From assembly GCA_002794775.1 (NCBI GenBank), contig NBAY01000047.1, positions 280,185-344,184 of the forward strand: a stretch of DNA of 64,000 bases, written 5' to 3'. How positions within the stretch are numbered: the first letter of the stretch is position 1; each line of letters begins with the position of its first letter. A program made the translations under genes and the position numbers. This document shows positions 20,919-34,204 of the stretch, piece by piece. Source of the stretch: Porodaedalea pini (taxonomy: Eukaryota; Basidiomycota; Agaricomycetes; Hymenochaetales; Hymenochaetaceae). Below the pieces are notes generated by a model that ran no database searches, was not told the DNA's origin, and saw nothing but the letters and a program-made list of their open reading frames with translations.

Positions 20919-23230
20919 TTACACCCTTTCCCAGTGCTTCCTAACTTTCTTCGATGTGGATATATAGGCGTCGCATACATGCTCGTCATGCAGCTGCGAG
21001 GGGTCCTTCGTCATGTACCCTTGGTCAATTCCTTCAAAGTACGACCTGAATCAAGCGTAACGCGAGTCAATTCATTTTATCTCTATATTTTAGAGTCGAG
21101 TTAAGATGCTTACCACGAAAGTGAAAGATTTCCGGCCAGTGACGACTTCTCGACCTTGAAATTCCAGAACTACACACGGCCATAAATTCAACATATCATT
21201 CGCAGACATGAAGATACTGAAGGAAAACGCACGATCCACCCAGCGCCCATCGTGTATGCTCTCTTCTGAGCGTCTGCCCATTTCTTTAGAAACCCGTCGG
21301 AAGGTGTAAACTGCGTTGATAGAGCCCATTCGCCGAAGAACAGCGGTGAATTGCCTAGTGCAGCATCGGCCTGCACGCGTTCAAGGTCTAAATTCACATT
21401 ATTTGCCGGTCAAACATTCGGTATGGTGCATAAAGCCGACTGATCACGCACTGCAGATACTCGTCAGGTATGCATCCTCGTTGGGATCAGCCACGCCACC
21501 AAATCTAAACGAGCGGCAAAGAGTCAGCTAGGGTTAAAAAAAATGCGCAACTCATAACAAGACGAACGAGTAGTATAGATGGTTGTCATATGCCTGCGGT
21601 CCTTGCGCTGCGTCTGCCGGATTGGCCGGATTGTTGAACTGCCAGTTAATGTCCATGAAGCTGTTTACGTCGTTTTCGAACTCAGACTGACACTTTTACG
21701 CAGGCTCTAATAGATTGAATTGAAACTCACTTCGTCACCAAAGGCGTCCTTGATGGCACGACATTTCCGCTAAGGATTCCTCCAACTCCATTTTCTATCG
21801 CAATCTGCGCGAGCATAGGCGCCGCATCGGCAAGCGCCTGCCCAACAGCCCCGCCGTAGCTTTTACCATGCAAAATAGATGCAGTCGCGTTCAGCGTATT
21901 GGAAAGGACACCGCCCAGCAGACTACCAGGGGATCCGGCGTCCAAAGTCGTGACGCCGAGAACAGTCTCAACGGCCCGAACAACTTTGACGAAGTTCTTC
22001 TGGACTGGACAAGTCGAGAAAAAATCATGTTAAATATTGTGCAAAGTCGGAAAGGCAAAGACGGGATGACGTACAGTCGCCGTACCCAGGCGTCTGGGTG
22101 GCATCCATAATGGGCTCGTTCACCGCTTCGATTGCGAAAACGCTTCCAAAGTCGGGGTCAAGGTGGCTCAATGCAGTCATAACCGCGGTCCAGACCAAAG
22201 CCCGATGATAGTTCTTGTCAGTCTAAACGAAAACTTCTGAGAATTCTTTCTTGATCAATGAGAGGCATTCGGCGTACGTAGAATTCAACATCACTCGTAC
22301 ACCTGTGAGTTAGAAGCTTAAAAAAGAACATAAGGAATGCTTGTGAACCTAGAAAACGAACCTTCCAGTGAACATCTGATTAGGAGTCTGTACACCAGGA
22401 AGTGCATGATGATCCAATATCGCATTGATGCCAGCCGCCTTTAGCTGGCTCAGCCCTCGTTTCTGCCGACTCGTTCAAACGCTTGCCAAATGCATGGCAC
22501 TGTTCAAACACTCACAAGCTGCTTGATGCCTCCGCGAGGATAAAACTCCGTGGTTCGATCGACCAGAGGTTCAACTATCCAGTAACCAAGCTTCATTCGC
22601 GCGCAATGGATGTTACTTGTGAAATGACGTATGGAGGTAGTAAGGTACTCACCGGGATCCGTACCGTGTTTATTCCATACGAAGTGAGCTTGTTGACGTC
22701 GTCCTGCGTGAACCAGGCAGACCTAATCATAGAGCGCTTCACATGAAGTCTGCGATCAAATGCAGGTACGGTACTCACCAATGTTTATTGAATATCTCAT
22801 CGACGGTGTTAGGATACGCCTCTGCAAATGCACTGCCATCAACATGTCAGATCAAAGCCTCTACAACAGAGCTAGGTGAAATGCGTACAACTCTGTAGCT
22901 ATGCAAGTGGAGCAGTCACTGCAAGACTGGCCGCCCATTGCCAGCCACTCGGCTGGAAGCATCCATGACTATTCAGATATAATGAGCTTAACACGTTCAG
23001 TCGACCGAGAAAGCAAACGTACTTCAAGAACAAGCCACGAGCCTATAGAATTAAATTTGCGAAGGTTAACCAGCGACCCGTGGACATAGCGGTAGTATGT
23101 GCCACTCACCGAGGTTGACGCCGTATATCTTGTTGTCGGGAAGCCCCGACGATGCAAGTATTGTGGATAGGATACCTGAGATGAGCGAAAGGGACAGGAC
23201 ATATAAAGATCTTGAAATCAGTGGCACCAT
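20919..23230 (-). CDS. GH5 family exo-beta-1,3-glucanase (glucan 1,3-beta-glucosidase type)
   Basis: Secreted glycoside hydrolase acting on wall beta-1,3-glucan. Many short exons on the minus strand. The start at 23230 gives a signal peptide (MVPLISRSLYVLSLSLISGI) followed by NKIYGVNLG, which splices to GSWLVLE, the classic GH5 exo-glucanase entry. Then come LPAEWLAMGGQSCSDCSTC, SAWFTQDDVNKLTSYGINTV with RIPV, the acid/base Glu in FAIEAVNEPIMDA (about 22105-22145), VFMDINWQFNNP, and the nucleophile Glu in SPLFFGEWALSTQF. The end reads DPSQLHDEHVCDAYISTSKK and then VRKHWERV before the stop at 20919. Both catalytic glutamates are present. It is likely involved in wall remodelling, for example in fruiting or branching. 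Exact exon borders in 21.7-22.6 kb were not all resolved. Confidence 0.9.
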
Positions 23231-25336
23231 CCTGACTTGCGGCTGCAGGGAAGGTCGGAGGAGAAAGGGAAGGTGGGCGAAGAGAAAACAAAAGTGCGGC
23301 TTTAGGTTGGGACTGGCTAGACTTTATACGGCTTTCATGCTGTCAGCCTAACGTGGCACTCCCAATCAGGAGCGTTCAAGCGATTGACCTGTCGTTGCGG
23401 CAGGATGAATGATTCGCAGAGGGGTGTTATTGCGGGGATGTTCAAACGATAAAAATAACGTAGCTTCAGCTGACTTGCACGACTGAGATGGCCGCCAGCT
23501 TTGTCATGGATAAAAGAAACACGAAATCAGACAATCATATATTCTGGTCAACATGCGACTAGAGCAGAAGATGCTCTGCAATAAGTCGTGTTATGGCCTT
23601 ATTTCTTGCTCTTCCGGAGTCCTGGGACTGGAAGGTTTGACCGGTCGACTTCGGTTCGTCTGAGCCCTCCAAATACGTGTCTTGATTCTTGTGTTCTCGA
23701 AGCTAGAGAAGGGAAAGAACGTCATGACCTTTTGTTAGACGGGTTGATAGCTTGTGGACGAGAAACTGCTGGCACTTCTGAGTCACGGTCGCGACAACTG
23801 AGTGTAAGCCACGTGAGCGCGTCCGGTTGTCGGCTCACTCGGCCACTCGGCCCGGGTCGTCGATTCTGAATCACGGTATTGCTCTGACTGAGCTCATACG
23901 TAGCAACAAATTCATAATATATAATTCGAAGAGAGGTCTGACTCGGAGTATACAGGTCTAGACTCTAGCAAGAGAACTCTGCGTCCCTTTTGGAGCTTTC
24001 CACTTCGAATGGTATTAATATTCGCGATCCTCGCGGCTCGAAGACGCTCCGCCATGCGCATCGGTTTGCTTCGTTCATCCCGGTGTACATGCATACCTCC
24101 AGCTCCGTTCCAGCCACGTATGCCAAGCAACCTACTGAAGAGAAAGGGGGTTTAAATTTCACTTTGTAATCCCACTCTCAACCTGCACCTCGTGATATCC
24201 AAAGTCAAGCCAGGCACGAAAGCCTCGGGGAGAAATCGGAGGGTTCATCCACAAGGTCCAAATCCTTCTCCCACTTCTGCGTCTGAAAGTAGCACTTAAA
24301 GAAAGGATGCCTCTCCCACGCCTCAAGTCGGCTTTTGGGTACGTGCCTCACCGAGGTCAATTAACCACCGCTACACGGGCTTTGAGAGTCAAGAAAACAC
24401 CAGCCAGAGACGACTTTGACGTATGAGAATCAACGGTCCCTGCATTGCTCATTCTATTACTAGGGTCCTTGCTCCAGGATTTACGACCAGAATATGGAAA
24501 GAAAGTGCTTGCCCATTTCGAAAGGGTCCTGTGCGATCAACAAACCTTCCGAGGCGAGGGAATCAAGCTGATTCGATGCCATAAGTTCCGATGGCGATTT
24601 ACAAAAGACACTACTAGTACTCAGGAAGACACCCCAAAGTGCTCAACAGAATGTTGTTTGTAAGCTTACCATCGTATCTTCGTATCTTCGTGAAAATAAT
24701 TATACCAAATTCAAAGAAGCCTGCATAGAGGGTAATTAGCTAAAGGCATCCAAGAGATCCAATATATTAATATTGTCGTCAGCAAAGGACGTGCTGGAAT
24801 GAGGAGACTCGACGTGTCGACGTCACGCGGATTCAAGTCCGATTCAAACTCCGCCTGTATGGTAATTTGTATGTCCACTGGTTTCGTAAGTGGAAACTTA
24901 GAGTACAAGCGCCAGCGTGAAAATCGCCAACTAAAAGCCACCTTCTAGGCACTGTCAACAACAGAGCGCAGAGCATATGGCAAGCACGCAGCAGTGGCGT
25001 TAGCGGGCTTTCCGACCTCTCACACTCCGTCGCACCGCATGTCTCTCCTCCGAGCTTCTCAAGTTCTGACCTAGTTAAGTTACGACGGTCATCTTCGCTA
25101 CACTCAATCCATCGGGTTAGCGATGCTGCTGCCATTGCCTCCTCCACGGTCGAAAATGGAAGAGCTCTCATGAGCTTCACCATTTTTTCCCCTCACACAG
25201 TTCAAATTGTCAAAGAGCGTTTGTTCCGCCCCAAGTCCGCAATTCGTACACATCGTGCTTGTAATAGAAATCAATGTTCATGAAGCCGTGTAAGAAGAAG
25301 GATGAGTACTACATAAGACAGTGGGCTGCTGGACCT
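23231..25336. other. 2.1 kb intergenic region without a supported gene
   Basis: Lies between the GH5 start and the OPT stop. The best open stretch is a minus-strand frame at 24833-25183 starting MVKLMRALPFSTVEEAMAAA. It has no recognisable domain and could be a small orphan gene or chance. No repeat was noticed. The promoter of the GH5 gene should lie near its right-hand start. Confidence 0.4.
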
Positions 25337-28300
25337 CTACCACGTCGTGGGTCTGCAAGACGTCCAGATTAATAAACAGCTTTGCAGTAGGATAGATACA
25401 GTCTCCGTGTCCGGTCAGAAAAACAGACTCACCCGAAAGTCTGACCAGCTGGCACGGTCTTAAGGCTAACACTGTTCCAGTCACCCGTTTTCGTGAAGAC
25501 GGTGTTTCCCCACCACGTCTGAATGGTGTTGATTCCAATCTGGCCATTCATTGGAAACTCGAGGCTTTCAATGCTCAATTAACTATTCTGTGCCTTTTTT
25601 TCTGAAGATAGATAAAGCATACCAAAAGAAAATCAAAATGATTGACACTGCGACACCCGAATCGAGAGCAGCGGACAGAACGTCTAAGTGAAATTGTGAA
25701 AGGCAGTAAGCAGAAATCCTATGGTCCACAGTTGAATATACGTACAGTTGTACTTCGTCCACCAGCTGAAGTGGCGTCGGCGAATGACATACTGGAAAAC
25801 GAAACCAACAATCGCCCATGGTACGTAGTTCACTGCTGTCGCTGGCGGGATGGCGCCCGTGCCCGAGAAGATAACGGGGAAGCTGCATTTTCGTTGACCG
25901 TCAGCACTGTCATACATCAGGAATAATTGCGCTTTACGTACTTGACGTAACGCAGGAACGAGTTAGGCCACTTGAGCGAGATGAGGTAGCCCGCAAGCGG
26001 ACATACTGCGCCGATGAGGAAGAAGAATGATAGCGCTGGCAAAAAACATCATGAGCAAATGTTCGCGAAGAATAGGGTCCCTTGTGCATTACCGCTGTAA
26101 GAGTTTAAGTTAGTAGATGGACACCAGGTGACGGATTATATTTGACACTTACTAATACAACTGGCCCTTGGAGAACTGAAGCGCAGGTCCAATGACACCC
26201 CACTACAAGTCAAATCAGCGAAGGATACCCACCTGAAGCTAGGACCATGAATGACGAACGATAATCGACGCTGTTCCGAAGACTTCGGTACTCGGGCAGA
26301 TGAAGCCATCCTTCTGCTTCGGATCACAGATCTCCGGAATGTTCGTGAACATCCAGGCCTGCACGCCGAGCTGTACAGTACCCGCGAAGACAGTCGCGAC
26401 GACCTGACCCCAGAACATCGGGCGCGGCGAGATCTTCATGTAGTGACCGAGCTTGAAGTCCGAAGTGAAAGTAAGCGCCTGGGCCATCGTGATGTATCCC
26501 CATGTCTTGAACATCATCATTGCGACCGGACGGCCAGGGAGCGCATACCCGATGATTAGTTCCGTGATGACGTTCAGACCTATTTGCTGGTTGGTAATGG
26601 CCTGAATCATGCCAATAGGGATGACATAGACGAATGCTGAAACACGTGTTAACTGGCATCCGCGGAAAAGGATGGTTTATTTACCGATGAGAAGAGCAAG
26701 CACGAACGCCCACACGGGGAACTGAGTCGGCCAGACCTCGATGGAGATGATACCGAATACAAACATTGATACTGCCAGACAGATTTAGTCAAACGGCCAT
26801 CTGTGTTCCTGTACTACTCACGGAAGATAATCATGTACCACCATTCTGGAACTTGGGGGTAGACCGACATGAGGCGGGCATGAATGTCGGGCTGCTCATG
26901 CATGGCACGCCTCGCCTGCACCCATATCTGCTTGCGGAAATAAATGACTGTGTGCGTCAAAGTCGCTGTAATCGAAGCGAAGCTCAGGCCGTACTAAAGG
27001 TAATGGAAATAAGCATTATGTCTCTGTGCAGGCGCCTTCTTACGAGCTTACCGAGATCGCAAAAGTTGTCGACAAGAATAGTGGACTGTATTGGTGGTAC
27101 TTCTCGAGGTTGATCGTCGAGTCATCATTAAGGATCTGGTTGACATCGTACGCCGCGCCAGTATTGTCGAATGAACCGCGCGAGCTGATTGGCATGAACT
27201 GCGAGAACCAGACATTCTGAAGGGGAAAGAAATACATGAAAAAAAAAGTCAGTTTGAAGAGCGTGGAAGAACAGCAACGTTGACGTACCGAGTAGTAAAG
27301 AACGGGCGTGAGGATCCAGAAGAAGAACACGAAACCTGCCGCGATATTCGCCTCGGCCCACCACGGCGTCGCAAGCGGTGAGCCAATGTATGCGATCTGC
27401 GACCAGTCAAAGGTGATAAGCGACATTCTAAGATATAGTTTAGCGCTTGCTCTCGTTCGAAGGCAGACATCGGCCTACCCCATTCCACTCGAGTACCCAA
27501 ACAGCTGGTTGATTTTCTTGACGTGCATGGAGTAGTCAGAAGTCGTCTGTATTGCTCTTGGATGATAAAGCTCACAATGTTGTCTGGTACGATCCAGCAT
27601 ACCCAGGAGAACACAGAGAGTGCCTGGAAGATGTAGCCGGGGAAGAAATACCACACGACACCCGCAAGGAAGGCGTACGAGAAGAAGCGTTCACGGCTCA
27701 TACCGCCTCGGTTACCAACTCCGGCATATACCTGGCTGTGGAGAGTGTTGAATAGTGCACAGTTGACGAGGTTGGCCGGCCAGATCATAGAAGGAGGCTG
27801 CACGAGGAAGCGACGCCCAATGCCTCCAATTGAGAAGCCGATGAGTTGTGTTGACATTACAACCATCCATTGGTAGCTGAAGTTGTAAACTTGGTTGTAA
27901 TATACTCGCTGAACAGCCACAATGTCGGTCTATAGCAGACGAGTTATCAATAGGTCAAATTGGATCGATGTATTATGAAATACCCACGGCATATGCAGAT
28001 CCACCTGCTACCGTAGCCATGATCGTCGACAAGACGTGTTCCTTGACCGTATACGGTCCAGGGTTGACATGAAAGCCGAAAATAGTAGTGTTAGGCATTA
28101 CGCGAGCCCATAGACGACCGACTGGGAAGGAAAGTAGCTGGGCCACAAGCTGGAAGGGAGAAAAGGATAAGCCTATGTGTCTGAGGGCGTGCCGATGTAG
28201 ACTAGACCTACATTTCCAATTGACACGGAGGGAAACCTGAAAAAGAAGAACTAAGAGATAGGATAAGCATGCACATCTCCTCGACCAAAGGAATGTAAAA

Positions 28301-28755
28301 GAGGATACCTGGTTCAGGCCGCTGATCACGATCGCGAACACCAAGCCTGAAGGTGATAGAGAATTTGAGCAGGCTTGAAGAAATACTTATCAAGTAGTAC
28401 TTGCCTATAACCCATGAGCGAATTGTAGATACAGGCATGTCGGGATCATCCGTGTTCGCAACGGCGGACCGCACCTCGGGATACGGGGAGTCATCCTCTG
28501 TGAAGGAGATGCAACGCGAGTCGTTAGATATGAACCGCACATATAACAGAAGCACTGAGGCCTACCGAAGATAACGGCGTTCTTGTCGAAATTCGGATCG
28601 TCAAAGTCAGCTATCGCTGCAATGGGGTCGACCGCGACTGAGGCAACTATCAGTTTCACGAAGGCCTGGAGTGATTAGGGAGTCTGTCTACCATTCGCTT
28701 TCTCCAAGTCCTTCTCATCTGAGATGGAGCTCTGGCTGTTGCGGTTCACCGACAT
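25337..28755 (-). CDS. oligopeptide transporter, OPT family
   Basis: Plasma-membrane, proton-coupled uptake of small peptides or glutathione-like compounds is the role known for the family. A multi-exon minus-strand gene, starting MSVNRNSQSSISDEKDLEKA at 28755 and continuing VAVDPIAAIADFDDPNFDKN, DDSPYPEVRSAVANTDDPDM and TIRSWVIG, all typical of fungal OPT N-termini. Next come NPGPYTVKEHVLSTIMATVA, DIVAVQRVYYNQVYNFSYQW, QPPSMIWPANLVNCALFNTL, many hydrophobic segments (GVVWYFFPGYIFQALSVFSW, KLGHYMKISPRPMFWGQVVA), and a C-terminus with INTIQTWWGNTVFTKTGDWN. A final 3' exon gives FGPTTW and the stop at 25337. About 14 membrane segments are expected. No lesion was seen. Together with the neighbouring P450 and lipase on the same strand it forms a run of co-oriented but separately spaced genes. 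Confidence 0.92.
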
Positions 28756-29981
28756 ACTGACGGCCAGCTGAAGGGGTTCGGTTGAAAGGGAGTTCCTCTC
28801 GGACGGAGGGAGGGCAAGCGGGGGCTTTACATTCATCTTTTAAAGCCGCTCCCAGGGCGTGTCATCAGTCCGCTCTAGCATAGAGTGCGATAAGCCCACA
28901 TGCTCGCGAACGATCTGAGTCCGATGTTCGACAATAGTGGTGCCAGAAGGAGTGCCATAATATGAATAGCCTGCTGCGGGACGGACTTACACATGTCTGC
29001 CCAGTTTAGAACGGCGTGCCATACGCCGAAGCAACTCCAGGGAGTGCTGCTCCAGTTAACATAATAGAGTTCTATTTCACCGACGCCAGACAGCTAAGAG
29101 GGTTCAGGACCAATTCAACTTGTTCCAGGTATTTGAAGTTAAGATGTATATCCATTACTAGAAAGAGGCAAGCAACACAACTCTCAAGAGATGAGAAATA
29201 CGAGATCCTTTTTTTAAAGACTTACACAAGATTCCCAGCTACTATCATATGCTTGGGTTTAGAACATGGTCGATTTCCCCATGGCGTGCTTCGACGCGAG
29301 CGAGATGCCAGCCGGACGGTGCAAAAATAGACACTTCCTTGAGTTCTTGTTCAGGCACTCGTGAAAGACCTAATGTTATTCAAGGACAGGTGCGAGCGAT
29401 CTTCTTGTTTGTTGCCTAGTACCAACGACAGAAGATAGAAGAATATTAATGTTCAAGTCGATGTTTGAACGATTAAAATGAGAACCGTGACTTTGACGCG
29501 AAGGTCGCGCTCGTCACGCACTGCAGATCATTTCCTTTTCAAGATCCGCCGCGTGTGCCTCGCTTTGCTTCTGAATTTGCTATCGCACGGACTCGCGGCT
29601 AGCGTTAGACCGCACCATGCCTCATGAGTACTATTTGTTCTGAACTCACAAGCATCTGAAGCCAAGATGGTCAGTCTCATGCCAAGCAGGTCTTTCAAAT
29701 TGCCATATAAAACGAGATACTTATCACAGTCCGTGCTCTCACATTTCTGCCTTTGTACTCTAGGCACTCACACCTCGAAAGTAAACCCAGATAGCATCTA
29801 AGATTCCCGGTCGTTCGGACTCGGAGGACCTGGATATTCCAAGAAGTTTCTGGCACAGCATTTCAAAATGTGTGGCTAGGTCCACAGGCCTCCCGCAGTG
29901 TAGAGAGATCCGGATTATTCCTTGCGCTTGTTTGTACTACGCCGCGGTGTATTGGCACTTCTCAGAGGCACAAGATGTCTT
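28756..29981. other. intergenic region, no gene seen
   Basis: 1.2 kb between the OPT start and the P450 stop. Short frames on both strands have no recognisable content. It should contain the OPT promoter. Confidence 0.45.
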
Positions 29982-32510
29982 CTAAGGCACCTCGCTGACC
30001 TTTTCACAACCTTCGGAGTAGTCAAACTGCGCATATACACATTCGAGAACTGCACCCGGTATGCTTGAAAACATCGGAGCATCCGTTATCGAAGAAAAGA
30101 AGGATGTACCCTTCGCAAACGGTATCGCCACCCTCACGATACGTTCCTGCGGCCCGTCCTCCTTACCAATCGGATTGGAACAGGGTTTCACCGCAAGGGT
30201 CATGACCATCTGCGCCTGAAGCACACGGTCTCGCGCCTGCTCTCTGGTTTCCCCAGGACTGAGCACGACCTCGACCTGAAATCACGCAACAGCATCGTAA
30301 GCCAGCACACAGCTTCTGTCGTCGCAAATTTGCGTCCGATGCAAGCGCGGGGTCCTGATGGTAGGAATGTGAGATGTGAGATGTTGGACAGTGATTCGTC
30401 AGGACTGATTGATAAGAATGGAAGGGAAGTGGATATTCAGCGGTGAAGACGCACCGACACTGAAGGCCGTGAACGCATCGGGCATGTCGGAAGATTCTTG
30501 TTCGTGCCAACGCGACGGCTTATATGCGTACGGATCGGGGTAGTAACGTGGATTATATTCTGTCGATATCATTATTCGGCGCTCCGTTACTGGACGTGCG
30601 TAACAAGACTCACGAATCCCCACCATGTCAACGCATACAACGGAGTTCTTCGGTACGACTAGTTCCTGAGCACCCTCCTTGTCTGTGGTGTTCGGAATAG
30701 ATAGGGTCGTATCCTTCGTCGTCTGCCTGATCAATACAGACCCGGCCGCTACAGCGACTCTGAGACGTGTCTCATAGCGGCAAATCAAAAAGACGTACGG
30801 ATTAGACGGAGGGCCTCGTAGAACGCCGAAAGCACTTTGTAAAGCGCAGAGTAGTCTTCAAAACGTCTGGTGTCAAGAAAAAGTGAGCGAGAAATCTGGC
30901 TGATTCTGAGAAGCCATACGCACAGGATCGCGGTCATTCCCAACGACGCTCATAATCTGCTCGTATACTGCATCTTGCTCTTCCTGGTAGATTCCAAGGA
31001 ATCCGAGCGTCGCCGCAAGCGTATGACCACTGGTTTCTGATTTGATAAAAAAAGTAAAAATAAGCATTTGAATATGGATAAGCGCTTAACAGGACACACC
31101 ATGGCCGGCAAACAACAGTACAAACACATTACCAATCTGCGACACATGGTAAGTGTTTCACATTACGGCTTTTGAAAACGTTCCGTTACCAGTTCTTCGT
31201 CGTCCAAGGGAAGTTTCTCAGCCTCTGACTCGTTTCGCAAGCACGAGGCGCGAGAAAACATCGTTCCGACCACTCTCGAGGCTTCCGTTATCGATGATTT
31301 CCTGCCTTATTTCTTCCTTGCGACGAGCGACTTGTGTGCGCATGAATGCTCCGAGTGTTTGATAAGCAGCTTCGACATACTGGTACCTTAAAACAATCCA
31401 TCAGCACGCGATTATTTAACATCCTTCTGTGGAACCTACTTCTTGATGGGAAGTTTCCAAAACCACCTCGGAGCGGAAGTTCGAGTGAAGTTGTACTCTG
31501 AAACGATGCGAAGAGCTTCTTGAAGAGACATAGAACCGTCCGATCCAGTCGGTGGTTCATTCCATGCGAAAGGCAAACCGAACCCACAGCTGGCGATGAT
31601 GAAGAGCGCAAGCTTTCACATCATGCGTCACTCTCACATGCATTACCTCTATAATTAAGAAAAACAGACCTTGAATGTGTACGTCTGTATTACAGGAATC
31701 TCAACGGCGTCTTTCGTGAGCCAGGCTTCGGTAGTGACCATGTCCTTGTACACACGCGATGTCTCGTTCCAGACGAGTGTGAAACTGATTCAACAGTTTG
31801 AGTGGCCATTCTTCTCACAGGATGACGACCAAACTCACGTCTTGTTATTGAATGCAGGACCCATGATTCGACGGTGTCGGCGCCAGAGGTCCCCTCCTTC
31901 AGCACCTCCGAGGTTCATACCCCATATCCTGGTGCATTAGAGAACGCTTAGAAAAGATGGACGTAGAAAAAAAAGAAGGCCGATGCCTACAGAAGAGCTG
32001 CGCTGTACTGCTTGGGCTTGATCCAGGGGGAGTTTGACCCTCCTGCTACGATCTGTCGAGCGACGTCTAAATTGCCAGTCCAAATCTTCGCGGAGCCCCA
32101 GAGGAAGGGTACGATAGAAATAGTATCCAGTCCATATCGTCTGTACACTGTAGTATAGCTAGGTTTGAGCCAAATATATCGTTTCGATACGAACCGAAAA
32201 AGGGGCTCAACAGGATAGGCGCTGGGACCACTGGAAATTAAGACCAGGATTCCAGAACGACTCGGAATTCACTGCCCCGAAGAACGTGAATGGCTCGAAA
32301 ACACATCGGAGGCCAGGAAGGTAGCTAACGGCCTGGAAGATAGTTATGATCTAGGAACTCTGAATCAATTCATACGTAACTTACCTTTAAGCCACTCAAG
32401 ACGACATAGATTCGGTAAAGAGCGGAAGCGGCAAGTAAGCCGAGAAAAGCAGTCTTCGTGTCTAGCAGCTTTAACGAACCTGCTAGGTCACCGATCTGAA
32501 ATGTCGACAT
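29982..32510 (-). CDS. cytochrome P450 monooxygenase
   Basis: Membrane-anchored microsomal P450. The start at 32510 gives MSTFQIGDLAGSLKLLDTKT followed by a hydrophobic helix (AFLGLLAASALYRIYVVL). Landmarks in order: C-helix Trp-Arg in GGDLWRRHRRIMGPAFN (near 31850-31910); I-helix FAGHETSGHTLA spanning an intron near 31040-31100; K-helix Glu-x2-Arg in FYEALRLIR (near 30800); the PERF-like region YPDPYAYKPSRWHE; and the heme-binding loop GPRACIGRKFA with its Cys near 30330. The last exon runs unusually far past the normal end (about 40 residues after MTLAVKPC), so the true stop may differ or the tail is lineage-specific. The family number cannot be assigned from reading alone. Substrate unknown; detoxification or secondary metabolism is likely. 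Confidence 0.9.
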
Positions 32511-32989
32511 GGTATCTCTCAGTTAAGCCCTTGTTGTTCTTCATATTGAAGTCGTTCAGTGGGAAATATACAACTCAGACCTGCTGACGTAAGAAAGCAA
32601 TCATGATGAGCTCGGCATTTGCCGAAATTAGTTGAGGTCAGCAGAATATCATGTCAGCACTGACCAACAAAGTAATACTAATAGCCTTGTGCAAGAGATG
32701 TTGGGAACAAAGTCGCAGATAAAGAAAATGGCTCGAGCGTATTTAGAGTACCATCAAAAACTCACTAGTAGAAGTCAGCACTTCAGTCATGGTTAGTTGT
32801 GCTTCGTGTAGAGCTTACTAGAAAAATTAGTAGAAAGAATACTTGCAATTCAAGTTGTAGCTCAAGTAGCTGAAGGTCTTTAGACGAAGACTAATGGAAC
32901 CGCGCAGAAAAACATATATTTGTACGAGCAACAACCCAGAATAAAGAAAGCAAGGCTAAAGAAGACTCCCCAATCCGCCACTGTCCTGC
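32511..32989. other. intergenic region, no gene seen
   Basis: 480 nt of AT-rich sequence between the lipase stop and the P450 start. It probably contains the P450 promoter. Confidence 0.45.
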
Positions 32990-34204
32990 CTAACAGCCCA
33001 TTTCAACCCCGTCATAAGGACCATCGTGGTCCGACTCATCACCCTCGAAAATATTTGGTACGTCACCAGTGCTGCACAAATCCGAAGGGTTGTCCTGACC
33101 TGTGTCAAGTCAGTAAATTATGCGCCCTATGCTCGTCCGAAACACTCACCAGGACAAGCATCCCACGCTCCTGAGTCCTGAATATGCACCTCACCGCTTG
33201 GGTGATGGAAGCCGAGGAACATACCGGGAAGAATCGGAACAATGTCTTCCTTGTTGTTGATGTGTGTTAAGCCAGTACCTCCAGAAAGATTTGTAACATG
33301 AGCATCGACGTAGTCCGCGAATGCCTGGTTGCCTACGCGAGGCATGCCGTAGGTTACGGTTTTGAAGGTGGTGCTTGCCGGAAGATGCAGAGGCAGAAAG
33401 ACTGAATCGAGAAGCGCGATTGCCCCACCGAGAGAATGGCCAACTATCGTCACAGAGGCACCAGAATGCGCGGATAGTGTTGACTCAACGGCGGATAGAA
33501 CGGACGGGGCAGCACTGAAAACTCTGTTAGATATACACTGTAATAGCCAGTAGTCTATCAACTGATCCTTACTTAGCTTGCTGTCCAGCGAATCCGCTGT
33601 GCACCTCCACCGACGAAGGAACGCCAGGAAAGAGTGTCGGATCCAGAGTCTCCTTCACTATATCGGCGTCGCTCAACTCAGATACGCTGATGGGGAGATA
33701 AATATGAATGGTTACCATCCCAGCGTAGACTCTAAGAAGTAATCTTTGATTGTTACTTACATCGACGATGTGTTGGTTCCCTCGTGTGCAACAATAACAG
33801 TGTTGAGTGAAGGGTCAAAGCCGACATACCCTGTTCGGGCAAAATGAGTACTGGTATGCTTAGTTGAATTCCAGGAGATAGACATACAGAACTGAGTGTC
33901 GGTACCATCCCCTCCTGACGCAGTCGGTTCGAAGCCCGCATTCGCATCGCAATTGGCTATTTTAAACAAATCAAGTTGGCTTAAGATCTGAAAAAATAAT
34001 CAAATGAAGCTTACCTCCACAGCTCCAGCTGATAGTTGTACTGGGGGAGCAATATGCAGCGCTCGCAAAGAACGTGAACGGCTTGAATGCTGAAATTTGG
34101 CTCGCCGTCAGCGTCGTAATTGACTGGCGCCTGGAAACCAGAGGTGTAGCATAAACGATGCGCAGGGAGAAAGGAGCGAGGGCCAACACAAAGAGGCGGG
34201 CCAT
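32990..34204 (-). CDS. secreted class 3 lipase / feruloyl-esterase-like hydrolase
   Basis: Alpha/beta-hydrolase of the fungal Lipase_3 family, cutting triglyceride or other ester bonds outside the cell. Start at 34204 with signal peptide MARLFVLALAPFSLRIVYAT. Then SAFKPFTFFASAAYC, GTDTQF, YVGFDPSLNTVIVAHEGTNT and HSGFAGQQA. The catalytic Ser is in VTIVGHSLGGAIALLDS, Asp in NNKEDIVPILP and His in HHPSGEVHI. The C-terminus, after a last intron, is QDNPSDLCSTGDVPNIFEGD and a stop at 32990. Five or six short introns. All triad residues are visible and the frame is intact. A close paralogue lies at 44734-45670 on the opposite strand and is truncated by a transposon. Confidence 0.92.
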